Source: Parapedobacter composti (GTDB lineage Bacteria; Bacteroidota; Bacteroidia; Sphingobacteriales; Sphingobacteriaceae). Taken from it: a stretch of 64,000 nucleotides of DNA. Below the pieces are notes generated by a model, which was not told where the DNA came from, did not search any database, and saw only the letters and a list, made by a program, of their open reading frames with translations. The position numbers and the translations under genes were made by a program. Of the stretch, positions 1 through 9,331 are shown one piece after another (within the stretch, counting starts at the first letter, position 1; each line of letters starts with the position of its first letter). The stretch is from positions 62,001-126,000 of the forward strand of contig NZ_FOLL01000009.1 of assembly GCF_900112315.1 (NCBI RefSeq), written 5' to 3'.

Positions 1-2
1 AA

Positions 3-320
3 TCGTTGCTGCAAAAAACTTGGCACTGTGCATTGATGTGCGAGAACTGCGCTGCCGCAAGTATTAAGACGGAACAAAACGGACAGTTTGCCGATTGCAT
101 ACAGCTAAGTTTGGATTGCGCTGAAGTGTGCATGCTACTCTCCAAGGCCATTAAACGGCAATCGATGCTGCTGCAGCCCCTCTTAGACCTCTGCCACTGG
201 ATTTGCCAACAGTGTGCGGAAGTATGCGGCAAACACGAAGAAGACCATTGTCAGCAATGTGCAGCTGCTTGCTTATTATGCAGCGAGGCCTGCCTATTAG
301 CGAAAAGTAAAAACCGATAA
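3..320 (+). CDS. Four-helix-bundle copper-binding protein, 5' partial
   Basis: The frame is open to the left window edge, so the true start is probably outside; the first in-window start candidate is a TTG at 6. The visible 104 residues are very cysteine-rich, with repeated CxxC-type spacing (CALMCENC, CAEVC, CHWICQQCAEVC, CQQCAAACLLCSEAC) on amphipathic helices. This is the pattern of the DUF326 / Csp-like family, which binds Cu(I) in the core of a four-helix bundle. Seen: the cysteine pattern and helical composition. Known: DUF326 proteins store or buffer copper. Inferred: a cytosolic copper buffer. The SPW-repeat gene follows after 11 bp on the same strand, so the two may be co-transcribed. 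Confidence 0.8.
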   Translation, partial: SLLQKTWHCALMCENCAAASIKTEQNGQFADCIQLSLDCAEVCMLLSKAIKRQSMLLQPLLDLCHWICQQCAEVCGKHEEDHCQQCAAACLLCSEACLLAKSKNR

Positions 321-331
321 CGCATCAACAC

Positions 332-730
332 ATGACTATACGAATCATCAGCAGACCCTTGCATGCCGTTCTTGACTACGTTTCTGGCGCCGTGATGTTG
401 GCAAGCCCTTGGATATTAGGCTTTACCGGGGTCGATGCGGCAAGGAACGTGATGATAGGTTTGGGCGCCACCGTGCTGGCCATGTCCATGCTGACCAACT
501 ACGAAGGGGGGATTTTCAAAAAAATCGCCATGTCGACGCACCTGTGGGGCGACTTATTTATTGGTATTTTTTTAGCTGCAGCCCCTTGGCTGCTCTTTTT
601 TGACAACGAAGTGTATATCCCTCATCTGGTAATAGGCTTGTTTTCAATTACGGCAAGCTTGTTGACAGTGAATACATCGCAGGTTAAGCGGCATAGGTCC
701 ATCGATTTTGTTGAGGGTAACCTTTGGTAA
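332..730 (+). CDS. SPW-repeat membrane protein (copy 1)
   Basis: A 132-residue integral membrane protein with two SPW-type repeats, each with a Ser/Ala-Pro-Trp motif at the start of a membrane segment (ASPWILGF near residue 24, AAPWLLFF near residue 84), and about four membrane segments. The family (PF03779) has no established biochemical function. A second copy lies at 10718-11116, and the two share the motif (M)STHL between the repeats. The gene ends 3 bp from the stop of the convergent glgX gene, leaving no room for a terminator between them. Confidence 0.85.
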   Translation: MTIRIISRPLHAVLDYVSGAVMLASPWILGFTGVDAARNVMIGLGATVLAMSMLTNYEGGIFKKIAMSTHLWGDLFIGIFLAAAPWLLFFDNEVYIPHLVIGLFSITASLLTVNTSQVKRHRSIDFVEGNLW

Positions 731-733
731 CCG

Positions 734-2863
734 CTATTTTTGTTGTTGCTTACACCGGTATACCTGTACAGAACGCCCTTCAACCTGAATATGGCTGCCC
801 GCAACAAGTCGGTCGGGCCAGCTATCCACCTCGGCACTGACCGTGTCGATAACCTTAACCCAAGACTCGCCATAGCGTTTATCTTTTGGCAACACAAAAT
901 CCAGCGAATCATGATAGGCATTAAAAATAAGATAAAAACTATCATCGACAATGCGTTGTCCTTTTTCATCCACCGAACGGATGCCATGCCCATTGAGGAA
1001 TACAGCAAGCGAACGAGCAAAGTCGTGATCCCAGTTTTCATCCGGCATTTCCCTGCCATCTGGAAGAAACCAAGCGATATCTTCCACGCCTACACCTTTG
1101 ATAGGCTGCCCGGTAAACCACTTTCTGCGGCAGAATACTGGATGTGACCGCCGCAGCGCTATAAGTTTACGGGTAAATTGCAGTAATGTATGATCGGCTT
1201 TTTCCCAATGCAACCACGAAATTTCGTTGTCTTGGCAATACGCGTTGTTGTTTCCCTTTTGGGTCCGACTCAATTCATCACCGGCCAACAGCATCGGCAC
1301 CCCCTGCGACAACAGAAGCGTCGTCATGAAATTCCGTTTCTGCCGCGCACGCAATGTATTGACAGTTTCATCGTCTGACGGCCCCTCCGTTCCGCAGTTC
1401 CATGAACGGTTATGATCTTCTCCGTCTTTGTTATCCTCCTTATTGGCTTCATTATGTTTATGGTTATAAGACACCAAATCATGTAACGTGAAGCCATCAT
1501 GGGCAGTTACGAAATTTATGCTTGCCGTAGGCCTTCGATAGTCATCTTGATACAAATCCGAGCTTCCGGTAAAGCGCTCGGCAAACTCAGACAGCATGCT
1601 GTCTGCACCCCGCCAATAGTCGCGCACGCAATCGCGGTATTTACCATTCCATTCCGCCCAGCCCGGCGGAAAATTACCTACCTGATATCCGCCCTCGCCC
1701 AGATCCCAAGGTTCAGCAATAAGTTTAACTTGTGAGATCACCGGATCTTGGTGAATAATATCGAAGAATGCGCTCAGCCGGTTTACCTCATGCAGCTCAC
1801 GAGCTAACGTAGCAGCCAAATCAAACCGAAAGCCATCCACATGCATCTCGGTAATCCAATACCGCAGGCTGTCCATAATCAATCTTAGCACATTGGGCAG
1901 ATTGGCATTCAATGTGTTGCCAGTTCCGGTATAGTCCATGTAATAACGCCTGTCATCTGCCAGTCTATAATAGTTTGCATTATCAATGCCCTTGAAACTC
2001 ATGGTGGGCCCCATATGATTGCCTTCGGCGGTGTGGTTATATACCACATCTAGAATTACCTCAATGCCGGCTGCGTGCAACGCTTTTACCATGGTTTTGA
2101 ATTCCTGGACTTGCTGCCCCATTGTTCCCGATGAAGCATAGCGCGCCTCCGGCGCAAAAAACCCGATAGAGTTGTATCCCCAGTAGTTGGATAGCCCGTC
2201 ACCTTGCCGGTCGTTAACAAATTGGTGTACAGGCATAAGCTCAACCGCTGTAATACCCAAACTTTTAAGGTAGCTAATCGTATCGGGATGCGCAAGGCCA
2301 GCATAAGTGCCCCGTAAGTGGGCTGGAATTTTCTTATTCAGTTTAGTAAATCCCTTAACGTGTGTCTCATAGATGATGGTTTTATGGAAGGGGATATTTA
2401 ATTGCTTATCGCCGTCCCACTCAAATGATGGGTTTATAACCACAGATTTTGGCATATACGGAGCGCTGTCTATTTTACTGAATGTCAGGTCACCATCGGC
2501 ATGACCCAATTCATAACCCAGATGGGCTTCATGCGCATTCAATACCCCAGATATGGCTTTAGCATAAGGATCCAGCAGCAATTTATGTGGGTTATACCGA
2601 TGGCCGGCCTGCGGCTCAAAAGGGCCGTGCACGCGGTAACCATACCGTTGACCTGGCCGTATTCCAGGCACATAACCATGCCAAACTTGATGCGTTCGTT
2701 CGGTCAGCGTGATTACTTTCTCCGTAACATTGTCACCTTCGCCATCAAATAAACACAGTTGAACCTCCGTAGCGTTTTCTGCGTAAATGGAAAAGTTCAC
2801 CCCTTTTCCGTCCCAAGTGGCGCCGAGCGGATAAGGCCGGCCGGGATAAATAGTTTGCGTCAT
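734..2863 (-). CDS. glgX: Glycogen debranching enzyme GlgX/TreX (GH13_11)
   Basis: About 709 residues from the ATG at 2863. This start is preferred over the ORF's first ATG (2902) because an AAAGAG-like ribosome site precedes it and family homology begins there. Order: N-terminal CBM48-like domain (YPLGATWDGKGVNFSIYAEN), then the GH13 barrel. Catalytic residues are visible: nucleophile D348 in DGFRFDLA, acid/base E384 in LIAEPWD, D456 in FVTAHDGF. The enzyme hydrolyses alpha-1,6 branches of glycogen or limit dextrins in the cytosol and gives linear maltooligosaccharides. It follows the TreY-MalQ gene by 60 bp on the same strand, so it probably supplies linear chains to that enzyme. Length and motifs are complete. 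Confidence 0.95.
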   Translation of the reverse strand: MTQTIYPGRPYPLGATWDGKGVNFSIYAENATEVQLCLFDGEGDNVTEKVITLTERTHQVWHGYVPGIRPGQRYGYRVHGPFEPQAGHRYNPHKLLLDPYAKAISGVLNAHEAHLGYELGHADGDLTFSKIDSAPYMPKSVVINPSFEWDGDKQLNIPFHKTIIYETHVKGFTKLNKKIPAHLRGTYAGLAHPDTISYLKSLGITAVELMPVHQFVNDRQGDGLSNYWGYNSIGFFAPEARYASSGTMGQQVQEFKTMVKALHAAGIEVILDVVYNHTAEGNHMGPTMSFKGIDNANYYRLADDRRYYMDYTGTGNTLNANLPNVLRLIMDSLRYWITEMHVDGFRFDLAATLARELHEVNRLSAFFDIIHQDPVISQVKLIAEPWDLGEGGYQVGNFPPGWAEWNGKYRDCVRDYWRGADSMLSEFAERFTGSSDLYQDDYRRPTASINFVTAHDGFTLHDLVSYNHKHNEANKEDNKDGEDHNRSWNCGTEGPSDDETVNTLRARQKRNFMTTLLLSQGVPMLLAGDELSRTQKGNNNAYCQDNEISWLHWEKADHTLLQFTRKLIALRRSHPVFCRRKWFTGQPIKGVGVEDIAWFLPDGREMPDENWDHDFARSLAVFLNGHGIRSVDEKGQRIVDDSFYLIFNAYHDSLDFVLPKDKRYGESWVKVIDTVSAEVDSWPDRLVAGSHIQVEGRSVQVYRCKQQQK

Positions 2864-2923
2864 AGTTGCTCTTTCTATTCCAGACAACCGATTGACAACC
2901 ATTTTGTTTTTTACCGCTGAACA

Positions 2924-5900
2924 TTACCGGCCATACACTGCCACCCATTCCGCCAGCCGGCGATGTACACGTGAAGTCAAAAGTCTGGCGTCCAGCCTCC
3001 ATTTCCAGTTAGCGTCCGGTTTTGCAGGAATATTCATCCGGGCTTCACGCCCCAATTTAAGCACATCCTGCAAAGGCAATATTGCCAAAGAAGCAGGGGA
3101 GGCGTAAGCCATCCGGCAAAGGGTCTCGCTGGTCCGCCGTGGCGTAAGGCTGCGCATCCCTAAATATGCCTGCAATTGCCGTTTTCCCTCTGCCGTTAGG
3201 TCATCACCGTACCAGCCGGCAACGGTGTTATTATCATGCGTACCGGTAAATACTACATCATTCTGTGAATGATGATGCGGCGCATGGATGTTTGTACCTA
3301 CGTCTCCGCCGAAGGCAAATTGTAGGACTTTCATTCCGGGAATTCCTAGTTCATCCCGGAACTGGTAAATGCCTTCATGTATATCGCCGAGGTCTTCGGC
3401 TACAAAAGGCAAGTTACCCATAACTGCCTTCACCGCATTAAACAAGGCCATGCCGGGTCCCTCCTTCCAGCGCCCTTCTTTGGCAGTTTTAGCGCCTTTG
3501 GGAATCTCCCAATAGTCGTAAAAGGCACGAAAGTGGTCAAGCCGCAGGATATCATACATCGCTAGATTCTTCTCTATCCGTTGAACCCACCACGCGAATC
3601 CCTGCTTGACATGGTTTTCCCAGCGGTATACGGGCATCCCCCATGACTGCCCGTCGGCATTGAAATAATCCGGCGGCACGCCGGCCATACCCGCTAGCTG
3701 TCCTGTACCGTCTAAACAAAACAACTCAGGGTGTGCCCATACGTCCGCTGCGTCATGATTCACGTAAAAAGGCAAATCGCCCATCAAATGTATCCCCAGG
3801 TGCTGACAATGGGCTTTAAGCGCGCTCCACTGCTGATAGAACTGATACTGTAACCATTTGACCTTCTGGATCTCGTAACCATGAGAAACGCTGAGCTCCT
3901 CAATAGCTTGCTTGTCACGGCTGCGATAAGGCCGCGGCCAGGTATACCAGGGCTGGTCTTGGTGAATGTCTTTCAAGACAACATAATGTGCATAATCATC
4001 GAGCCATTGGGTCTCACGCTCACAAAACGCTTTAAAACCGGCATCTTCCATCCCTTCCCATTGCCGCAGATAATTGCGAAAAGCGATTCCGAAGAAGAAA
4101 CTCTTCACTGCTAAAGCACTGTCGTAACTCACCTCTAATGCCGCCGGCAGCCGGTGCTTATCTAAATCACCTGAAATAAGCCACCCTTGTTCTGCAAACG
4201 CTTCAAGACTAATCAGCAATGTATTGCCGGCGAAAGCCGATCGGGCGCTATATGGTGAATAAGCTACACCACTGTCGGTAGGATTATGTGGAAGCATTAG
4301 CCAATATCGTTGTCCTGCCCGCTGTAAAAAATCCGCAAACCAATAAGCTCCAGATCCAAGATCGCCCATACCGAAATCAGCCGGCAACGAAAACAATGGA
4401 AGCAATACTCCCGCGGCCCGGCCCGTTGACCGCTTCGTTTCTGTGGCTACCCATACCCCCATTGGAAATTGGCGCAAACGCGTGCTTAAGAGCAAATCAT
4501 CTGTAATATAGCACTCCTCGTCTGTGATGATATTACGCCATCGTTTCGGTGCTCCTTGAGGCAGTGGTATACGAGTATCTTTCCAGTCGATGTGTTCCAT
4601 ATTGACGGCATCATCCATTATATTCTGCCCAATACACCGTGGCACAGCCACCAGCAGCCAATCATCGGCTAACCGCCGGACGAACGAAAGGATGTGCTTG
4701 CGATACTTGCCCGCCACTGCCAAAGGTTCATAAATTCCAGACAAAAACAATTCCCGATGTGATAACCGCAATTGGGCTAATCTTTCCATCACGAAATATT
4801 TCAGCTGTCCATCGGTACGGCTTCTCCATAAGTCGCCCACCACGTCTTTAAACTGATCCGTCCTTAAAGATGCCTCTTGCCAACGATGCCGGGTTTCAAA
4901 GTCAACAGGCCGCCGATTGTCCGGATCCACAAACGAGAGATCCCATCCTTCACTTCCCTGGTAAATATCCGGAACACCCGGGCAAGTAAACTTCAGCACT
5001 ACCTGCGCCAAAGAGTTCCAAATAGCCCCATCAAGCAATGAAGCATGCAAAGCACGGAAGTGTTTCAGAAACGGCGCATCTGCCCGTAACATACGCCGTA
5101 TAAAACGGATCACCGCTTTCTCGTAGGCTGGGTTCGGATTAACCCAGTTGGTATGCCGCTTAGCCTCCCGCAAGGCTTTCACCAGATACGCTTCTAAACG
5201 GTTTCGATATGGAGTAAGTGATTGCCCGGGCATGGGAAATGTGCCCCATAACGTTTGATAGATGAAATATTCATCATTTACATCAGGCATATCGCGCGTT
5301 TTAAAGGGCGCATTCCACTTTCTCCAGTTTTTTACTGCTGCATCCCAGAGGCGGGGAAATGCTGTAATAACCTGCAAACGCGCCCGCACATCTTCGCCCC
5401 GTTTAGTGTCGTGTGTAGCAGTGGCATTCAACGAAAGCGGCCAGTGCCGCTGCCGATACTTCATAAACCGGTGAAAATCCTCTACAGAGCAGCCAAAAGC
5501 AGCCGGGGTACTTCCTACCTCATTTGCTCCAATATAACGGTTATAGGTATACATAAGCGTATCTTCCAACCCTTTAGCCATCAGCGCTCCACTAAGCTGC
5601 ATACAACGCCGGTAAAATTCACTGATATGCCCTACCCACCGTTTGGATCCGGTGAGCGTCGGCGGAACCAATAAGCGCTCTAAAACCGTAAGCTCCTTCC
5701 GCAGTTCCGGTGTTTCCACCGCTGCGCGTTGCAGCGTTTCCCTCACTGCATCCGCTTCGGTGTCCGTAAGCGGGAACGTACGGCCGTACCAACGGTATAC
5801 AGGACAATGGATAACCAATAATGCAATGGCAGATTTCAATGCCGATTCGTCAATAGTTTCCTCCGGCGCGCCATCTGTTAGTACCGAGTTACAGAAAAAA

Positions 5901-7006
5901 GCGGCAAGGTTATTCAATTCACCAGACATGGAGCCATACAATTGGTCATGTTTGGCCTGCCATAGCGCAGCGGACATCGAACTGTTCTGCCTCACTATAC
6001 GTTGGTAAAACCGCGAAAACTGCCTTTCACTTCGCATGTCTGTCAGTACACCATTGGCCATAGCCAAAAATTCGTATCCGGTGGTTCCCTGAACAGGCCA
6101 CCCGAGCGGCAAACTCTCGTCGTGCTGAAGAATTTTCTCAACAATCACATAGGTGTTTTCACCAACGAGCTTCCGCAGCCGTAACAAATATCCGGTCGGA
6201 TCTGACAATCCATCCACGTGGTCTATCCGCAGCCCCGTAAATATGCCGGACTTCACCAATTCGGCTATAAACCGGTGCATGCGGCGAAAGACCCGGTTAT
6301 CTTGCACATTCGTGGCGATCAGGCCATTTACCGTAAAAAAACGCCTGTAGTTTATCCGACTATTGGTTTCCCGCCAGCTGCATGGCTCGTAATATTGTAG
6401 GCCAACCAGCTCATGAATGAGCGCTTTATCCGCATTCAGCCGGGCCGGCGTTACGCTAGGCTGCCTATGGATCAGGGCTAATCCTGCGGCATTAATGGGC
6501 CAGGATTGTCCGGCAAATTCCAATACATACCGGTCATTCACCTTTCCCACTGTCACACCGTCGTCGTTAATTGCCTCTTCCAACGGCGCATCAAGTACAG
6601 GCAACATCGGTCGCTCACCAAAATAGTCGGATGCAGCGTAATGCATGTCAAAAAAATGCCTAAACTGCGAATCCGGGCCCTTCTCCAGCACATCCCACAG
6701 CCAGCGATTATCGGGATGAAGCGCCATATGGTTCGGAACGATATCCTGTATCCAGCCGATGCCTGCCGCGGATAACTTCTGTGCCACACGCTTCAATTCC
6801 CCCAGTGTTCCCAATTCCGGATTAATCTGTAGCGGATCAGTCTGATCGTAACCGTGCATGCTGCCCGGTACCGCTTTGAAAACCGGCGAAGCATAGATTG
6901 CGTCTATGCCCAGGCGTATCAGGTATGGAATCTGCCGCTCCAAATCGGCAAAAGTGAACTGCTTATGGAATTGTATCCTATACGTTGTCGTCGGTGCATT
7001 CTTCAT
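2924..7006 (-). CDS. treY-malQ: Fused maltooligosyltrehalose synthase - 4-alpha-glucanotransferase (TreY-MalQ)
   Basis: One uninterrupted 1360-residue frame. Residues 1 to about 850 are TreY (GH13_26): N-terminal TYRIQFHKQF, nucleophile D262 in GLRIDHVDGL, E290 in VIVEKIL, D533 in ATHDTKRGED. Residues about 864-1360 are MalQ (GH77): SPYSARSAFAGN near 917, D1157 in RLDHFRAF, E1204 in VAEDLG, D1258 in GTHDNNT. TreY isomerises the reducing-end alpha-1,4 bond of a maltooligosaccharide to alpha,alpha-1,1. MalQ disproportionates short maltooligosaccharides into longer ones TreY can use. The fusion therefore could recycle short products on site. TreZ, which releases trehalose from the TreY product, is not in the window. 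Likely operon with the downstream glgX. Confidence 0.95.
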   Translation of the reverse strand: MKNAPTTTYRIQFHKQFTFADLERQIPYLIRLGIDAIYASPVFKAVPGSMHGYDQTDPLQINPELGTLGELKRVAQKLSAAGIGWIQDIVPNHMALHPDNRWLWDVLEKGPDSQFRHFFDMHYAASDYFGERPMLPVLDAPLEEAINDDGVTVGKVNDRYVLEFAGQSWPINAAGLALIHRQPSVTPARLNADKALIHELVGLQYYEPCSWRETNSRINYRRFFTVNGLIATNVQDNRVFRRMHRFIAELVKSGIFTGLRIDHVDGLSDPTGYLLRLRKLVGENTYVIVEKILQHDESLPLGWPVQGTTGYEFLAMANGVLTDMRSERQFSRFYQRIVRQNSSMSAALWQAKHDQLYGSMSGELNNLAAFFCNSVLTDGAPEETIDESALKSAIALLVIHCPVYRWYGRTFPLTDTEADAVRETLQRAAVETPELRKELTVLERLLVPPTLTGSKRWVGHISEFYRRCMQLSGALMAKGLEDTLMYTYNRYIGANEVGSTPAAFGCSVEDFHRFMKYRQRHWPLSLNATATHDTKRGEDVRARLQVITAFPRLWDAAVKNWRKWNAPFKTRDMPDVNDEYFIYQTLWGTFPMPGQSLTPYRNRLEAYLVKALREAKRHTNWVNPNPAYEKAVIRFIRRMLRADAPFLKHFRALHASLLDGAIWNSLAQVVLKFTCPGVPDIYQGSEGWDLSFVDPDNRRPVDFETRHRWQEASLRTDQFKDVVGDLWRSRTDGQLKYFVMERLAQLRLSHRELFLSGIYEPLAVAGKYRKHILSFVRRLADDWLLVAVPRCIGQNIMDDAVNMEHIDWKDTRIPLPQGAPKRWRNIITDEECYITDDLLLSTRLRQFPMGVWVATETKRSTGRAAGVLLPLFSLPADFGMGDLGSGAYWFADFLQRAGQRYWLMLPHNPTDSGVAYSPYSARSAFAGNTLLISLEAFAEQGWLISGDLDKHRLPAALEVSYDSALAVKSFFFGIAFRNYLRQWEGMEDAGFKAFCERETQWLDDYAHYVVLKDIHQDQPWYTWPRPYRSRDKQAIEELSVSHGYEIQKVKWLQYQFYQQWSALKAHCQHLGIHLMGDLPFYVNHDAADVWAHPELFCLDGTGQLAGMAGVPPDYFNADGQSWGMPVYRWENHVKQGFAWWVQRIEKNLAMYDILRLDHFRAFYDYWEIPKGAKTAKEGRWKEGPGMALFNAVKAVMGNLPFVAEDLGDIHEGIYQFRDELGIPGMKVLQFAFGGDVGTNIHAPHHHSQNDVVFTGTHDNNTVAGWYGDDLTAEGKRQLQAYLGMRSLTPRRTSETLCRMAYASPASLAILPLQDVLKLGREARMNIPAKPDANWKWRLDARLLTSRVHRRLAEWVAVYGR

Positions 7007-7134
7007 ACCATCAACTGTTTAATCGTTTCCAAATCAACCCGCCAATACTACATTTGTTCGCTAAAATGGCATGTTATTTATTCCCCGACATCAAACAACC
7101 GTGCACTTAATTTGTTGGCGTTCAAAACAACACG

Positions 7135-7404
7135 ATGAAAACACTTGACAGATATCAACTGGAATCAATGGGATTCCTGCCTCCCGAAGGCCCATGCCTG
7201 TCCGGCGATGGCCGGTTGTTGCGGTTTTTCATTTGGCGGAACAAACCTTGGCTGGGTGTGGAAGAATATTTGCCTGCCAATATGCCAACTGATTTAAGCG
7301 CGGAAAACAAAAGCGAAGTCTATGCTGTTAATTATGGCACACATCGAGTGGAGCCGGTCAATACACTGGAGGAGATACAGGCGTTTCTGTTTAACCAATA
7401 TTGA
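7135..7404 (+). CDS. Small hypothetical protein
   Basis: An 89-residue soluble protein with no signal peptide or membrane segment and no family I recognise. It is mildly acidic and aromatic-rich (FIWRNKPWLGVEEY), and ends in a short helix (TLEEIQAFLFNQY). It is divergent from the treY-malQ gene, with about 128 bp between starts, so the two may share a regulatory region. It converges on an alcohol dehydrogenase with 25 bp between stops; that gap contains a weak AAGCGC/GCGCTT inverted repeat. Normal composition and a clean ATG support a real gene; the function is unknown. Confidence 0.6.
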   Translation: MKTLDRYQLESMGFLPPEGPCLSGDGRLLRFFIWRNKPWLGVEEYLPANMPTDLSAENKSEVYAVNYGTHRVEPVNTLEEIQAFLFNQY

Positions 7405-7429
7405 CAAAGCGCGAAGGTTGCCAAGGCGC

Positions 7430-8605
7430 TTAGGCATGCGGAGTAATGACTGCCCGGATGCAACCATCAGCCCGCTTGTTAAATAATTCATATGCTTTGG
7501 CTCCCCTGCTTATTGGCATTGGATGAGTAAGCATGAACGCCGGATCGATTTTTCCTTCGCGGATCAGATCGAACAACAAGGGAACGTACCGTTGACCGTG
7601 CATCTGCCCACCTCGCATGGTAAGCCCTTTATTAAGGAAAAGCCCCATGGGTATTTTGTCGGCAAATCCGGCATAAACGCCTACTACAGCTACCGTTCCC
7701 CCTTTCCGGCAAGCGGCTATGGCCTGTCTCAATACGGCGGGTCTATCAGTTTCCAACTTCAATGCCTGTTTCGCACGGTCATAATAATGTTCCACGCCTT
7801 TACTATTTGCCTCCATCCCAACCGCGTCAATACAGCAGTCTGGCCCGCGGCCGCCTGTCGCCTCCTTAAGCACTTCAAGCACATCGGTATCTTCATAGTT
7901 AATAACTTCCGCATTGCTATGGCTGGCCGCTGCGGCTAGCCGGTAATCAATGCTGTCTATGACGATAACCCGTTCAGCCCCTAAATGATAGGCGCTTTGA
8001 ACAGCCATCTGCCCAACACCGCCCGCACCCCATACCGCAACGATATCGCCAGGCTTCACGCCCGCCATTTCAGCAGCCATGTACCCCGTAGGCATGCCGT
8101 CGGATACAAATACCGCTTTTTCATCCGGAATATCCTCTGGGATTTTAAAGGCGCCATGATCAGCAAATGGAACACGGATATACTCGGCATGACTGCCGGC
8201 ATACCCCCCGAAAAGGTGGGAATAACCGAAAATACCGGCCGTGGGATATTGGAATATTTTTTCCTGAAGCACCCCATTGGGATTCGAGTTATCGCATAGC
8301 GACCATAGTTGCTCTTTACAGTAAGTACATTCGCCGCAGCCAATGATAGACACCACCACCACGCGGTCGCCTATGGCCAACTGGTGCACCTCTGGCCCGA
8401 CCTCTACGATTTCCCCAATAAATTCATGCCCCAGAATGTCGCCAGCCTGCATGGATGGAATAAATCCGTTAATCAGATGAAGATCTGAGCCGCACACGGA
8501 ACTCATGGTTACCTTTACAATGGCATCGCGGGGGTTCAGGATTTTCGGGTCATCCACCCTTTCTACCCTTAAATCCCTTACTCCGTTCCAACATAATGCT
8601 TTCAT
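7430..8605 (-). CDS. Zinc-dependent alcohol dehydrogenase (copy 1)
   Basis: A 391-residue medium-chain dehydrogenase. Seen: catalytic-zinc region SSVCGSDLHLINGF and GHEFIGEIVEVGP; structural-zinc cysteine cluster CGECTYCKEQLWSLC near residues 95-110; NAD-binding glycine motif WGAGGVGQMAVQSA; and an extended C-terminal half like that of the glutathione-independent formaldehyde dehydrogenase / threonine-dehydrogenase-like group. Substrate not predictable from sequence. It starts 7 bp after the SRPBCC gene's stop, so the two are probably one transcript. A related but distinct second copy is at 29836-30990. Both sit in the stress island. Confidence 0.88.
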   Translation of the reverse strand: MKALCWNGVRDLRVERVDDPKILNPRDAIVKVTMSSVCGSDLHLINGFIPSMQAGDILGHEFIGEIVEVGPEVHQLAIGDRVVVVSIIGCGECTYCKEQLWSLCDNSNPNGVLQEKIFQYPTAGIFGYSHLFGGYAGSHAEYIRVPFADHGAFKIPEDIPDEKAVFVSDGMPTGYMAAEMAGVKPGDIVAVWGAGGVGQMAVQSAYHLGAERVIVIDSIDYRLAAAASHSNAEVINYEDTDVLEVLKEATGGRGPDCCIDAVGMEANSKGVEHYYDRAKQALKLETDRPAVLRQAIAACRKGGTVAVVGVYAGFADKIPMGLFLNKGLTMRGGQMHGQRYVPLLFDLIREGKIDPAFMLTHPMPISRGAKAYELFNKRADGCIRAVITPHA

Positions 8606-8612
8606 AACAGAA

Positions 8613-9299
8613 TTATATGAGCTTAAATTTTCCTGTTCGCACGCCAGCCGGTTGGCCTACCGTAGTAGGAATTTCACCCGCTTCAATAACCCGTTTGAAA
8701 TTGCGTATTTCATCTTCGATAACCCCTTTAAACAACGGATTCAGCAATTTGGCAATCCCTACTCCCACTCCCCCCGCCGGGGGATGATAACTGAAAATAA
8801 CCCGTACCTCTGTTCCTTGTTTTGGTGCATCAAAAAACTGTACCTTCCCAGCGTTCCTAATGATGGCCCCATCCGTAGATTGCCATCCGATGAGCCGTTG
8901 CGGTTCGTCTTTGACAATTTCTGCTTCCCATTCGATAATACCGTCCGTACCGGGTACTTTGGCTACCCAACGGGAATGTTTTTCGTCTTTCTCCTCTACC
9001 TCTTGAAGATGAGCCATGAATGAAGGTAAGTTGCGTAATGTACGCCAATATTGATATACCATTTCCCGTGGTTTGCTCACGGTCATAACCACTTTGATGT
9101 TAATGGCGGGGTTATGTATATTTTTTTTGCCTATCCAATGGCTAAGGGGGCAATACCCCAAGCTGCCCCGAACAATAAGGTAGCCCCCCGCCAGCAGCGG
9201 AATGGGGCGTCCCTTGCTTCTTCGCCATGTTTTACCCAGCAGGAATGCTCCTGCTGCCACGGATAAAAGGCGTTCGGTAATTCCAACGTTTTTTATCAT
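8613..9299 (-). CDS. DUF2892-SRPBCC fusion protein
   Basis: A 228-residue protein with two parts. Residues 1-60 form a DUF2892/YgaP-type membrane hairpin (NVGITERLLSVAAGAFLLG, then a second hydrophobic stretch ending in GYCPLSHWIG). Residues about 70-215 are an SRPBCC (START/Coq10-like) ligand-binding domain with the usual opening (TVSKPREMVYQYWRTLRNLPSFM) and the GGVGVGIAKLLNP helix. Inferred: a membrane-tethered lipid- or hydrophobe-binding protein. It heads a short minus-strand unit with the zinc alcohol dehydrogenase. Ligand unknown. Confidence 0.8.
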   Translation of the reverse strand: MIKNVGITERLLSVAAGAFLLGKTWRRSKGRPIPLLAGGYLIVRGSLGYCPLSHWIGKKNIHNPAINIKVVMTVSKPREMVYQYWRTLRNLPSFMAHLQEVEEKDEKHSRWVAKVPGTDGIIEWEAEIVKDEPQRLIGWQSTDGAIIRNAGKVQFFDAPKQGTEVRVIFSYHPPAGGVGVGIAKLLNPLFKGVIEDEIRNFKRVIEAGEIPTTVGQPAGVRTGKFKLI

Positions 9300-9331
9300 T
9301 TTTTTAATCTACTTGCGCCTGGAACATTAAG

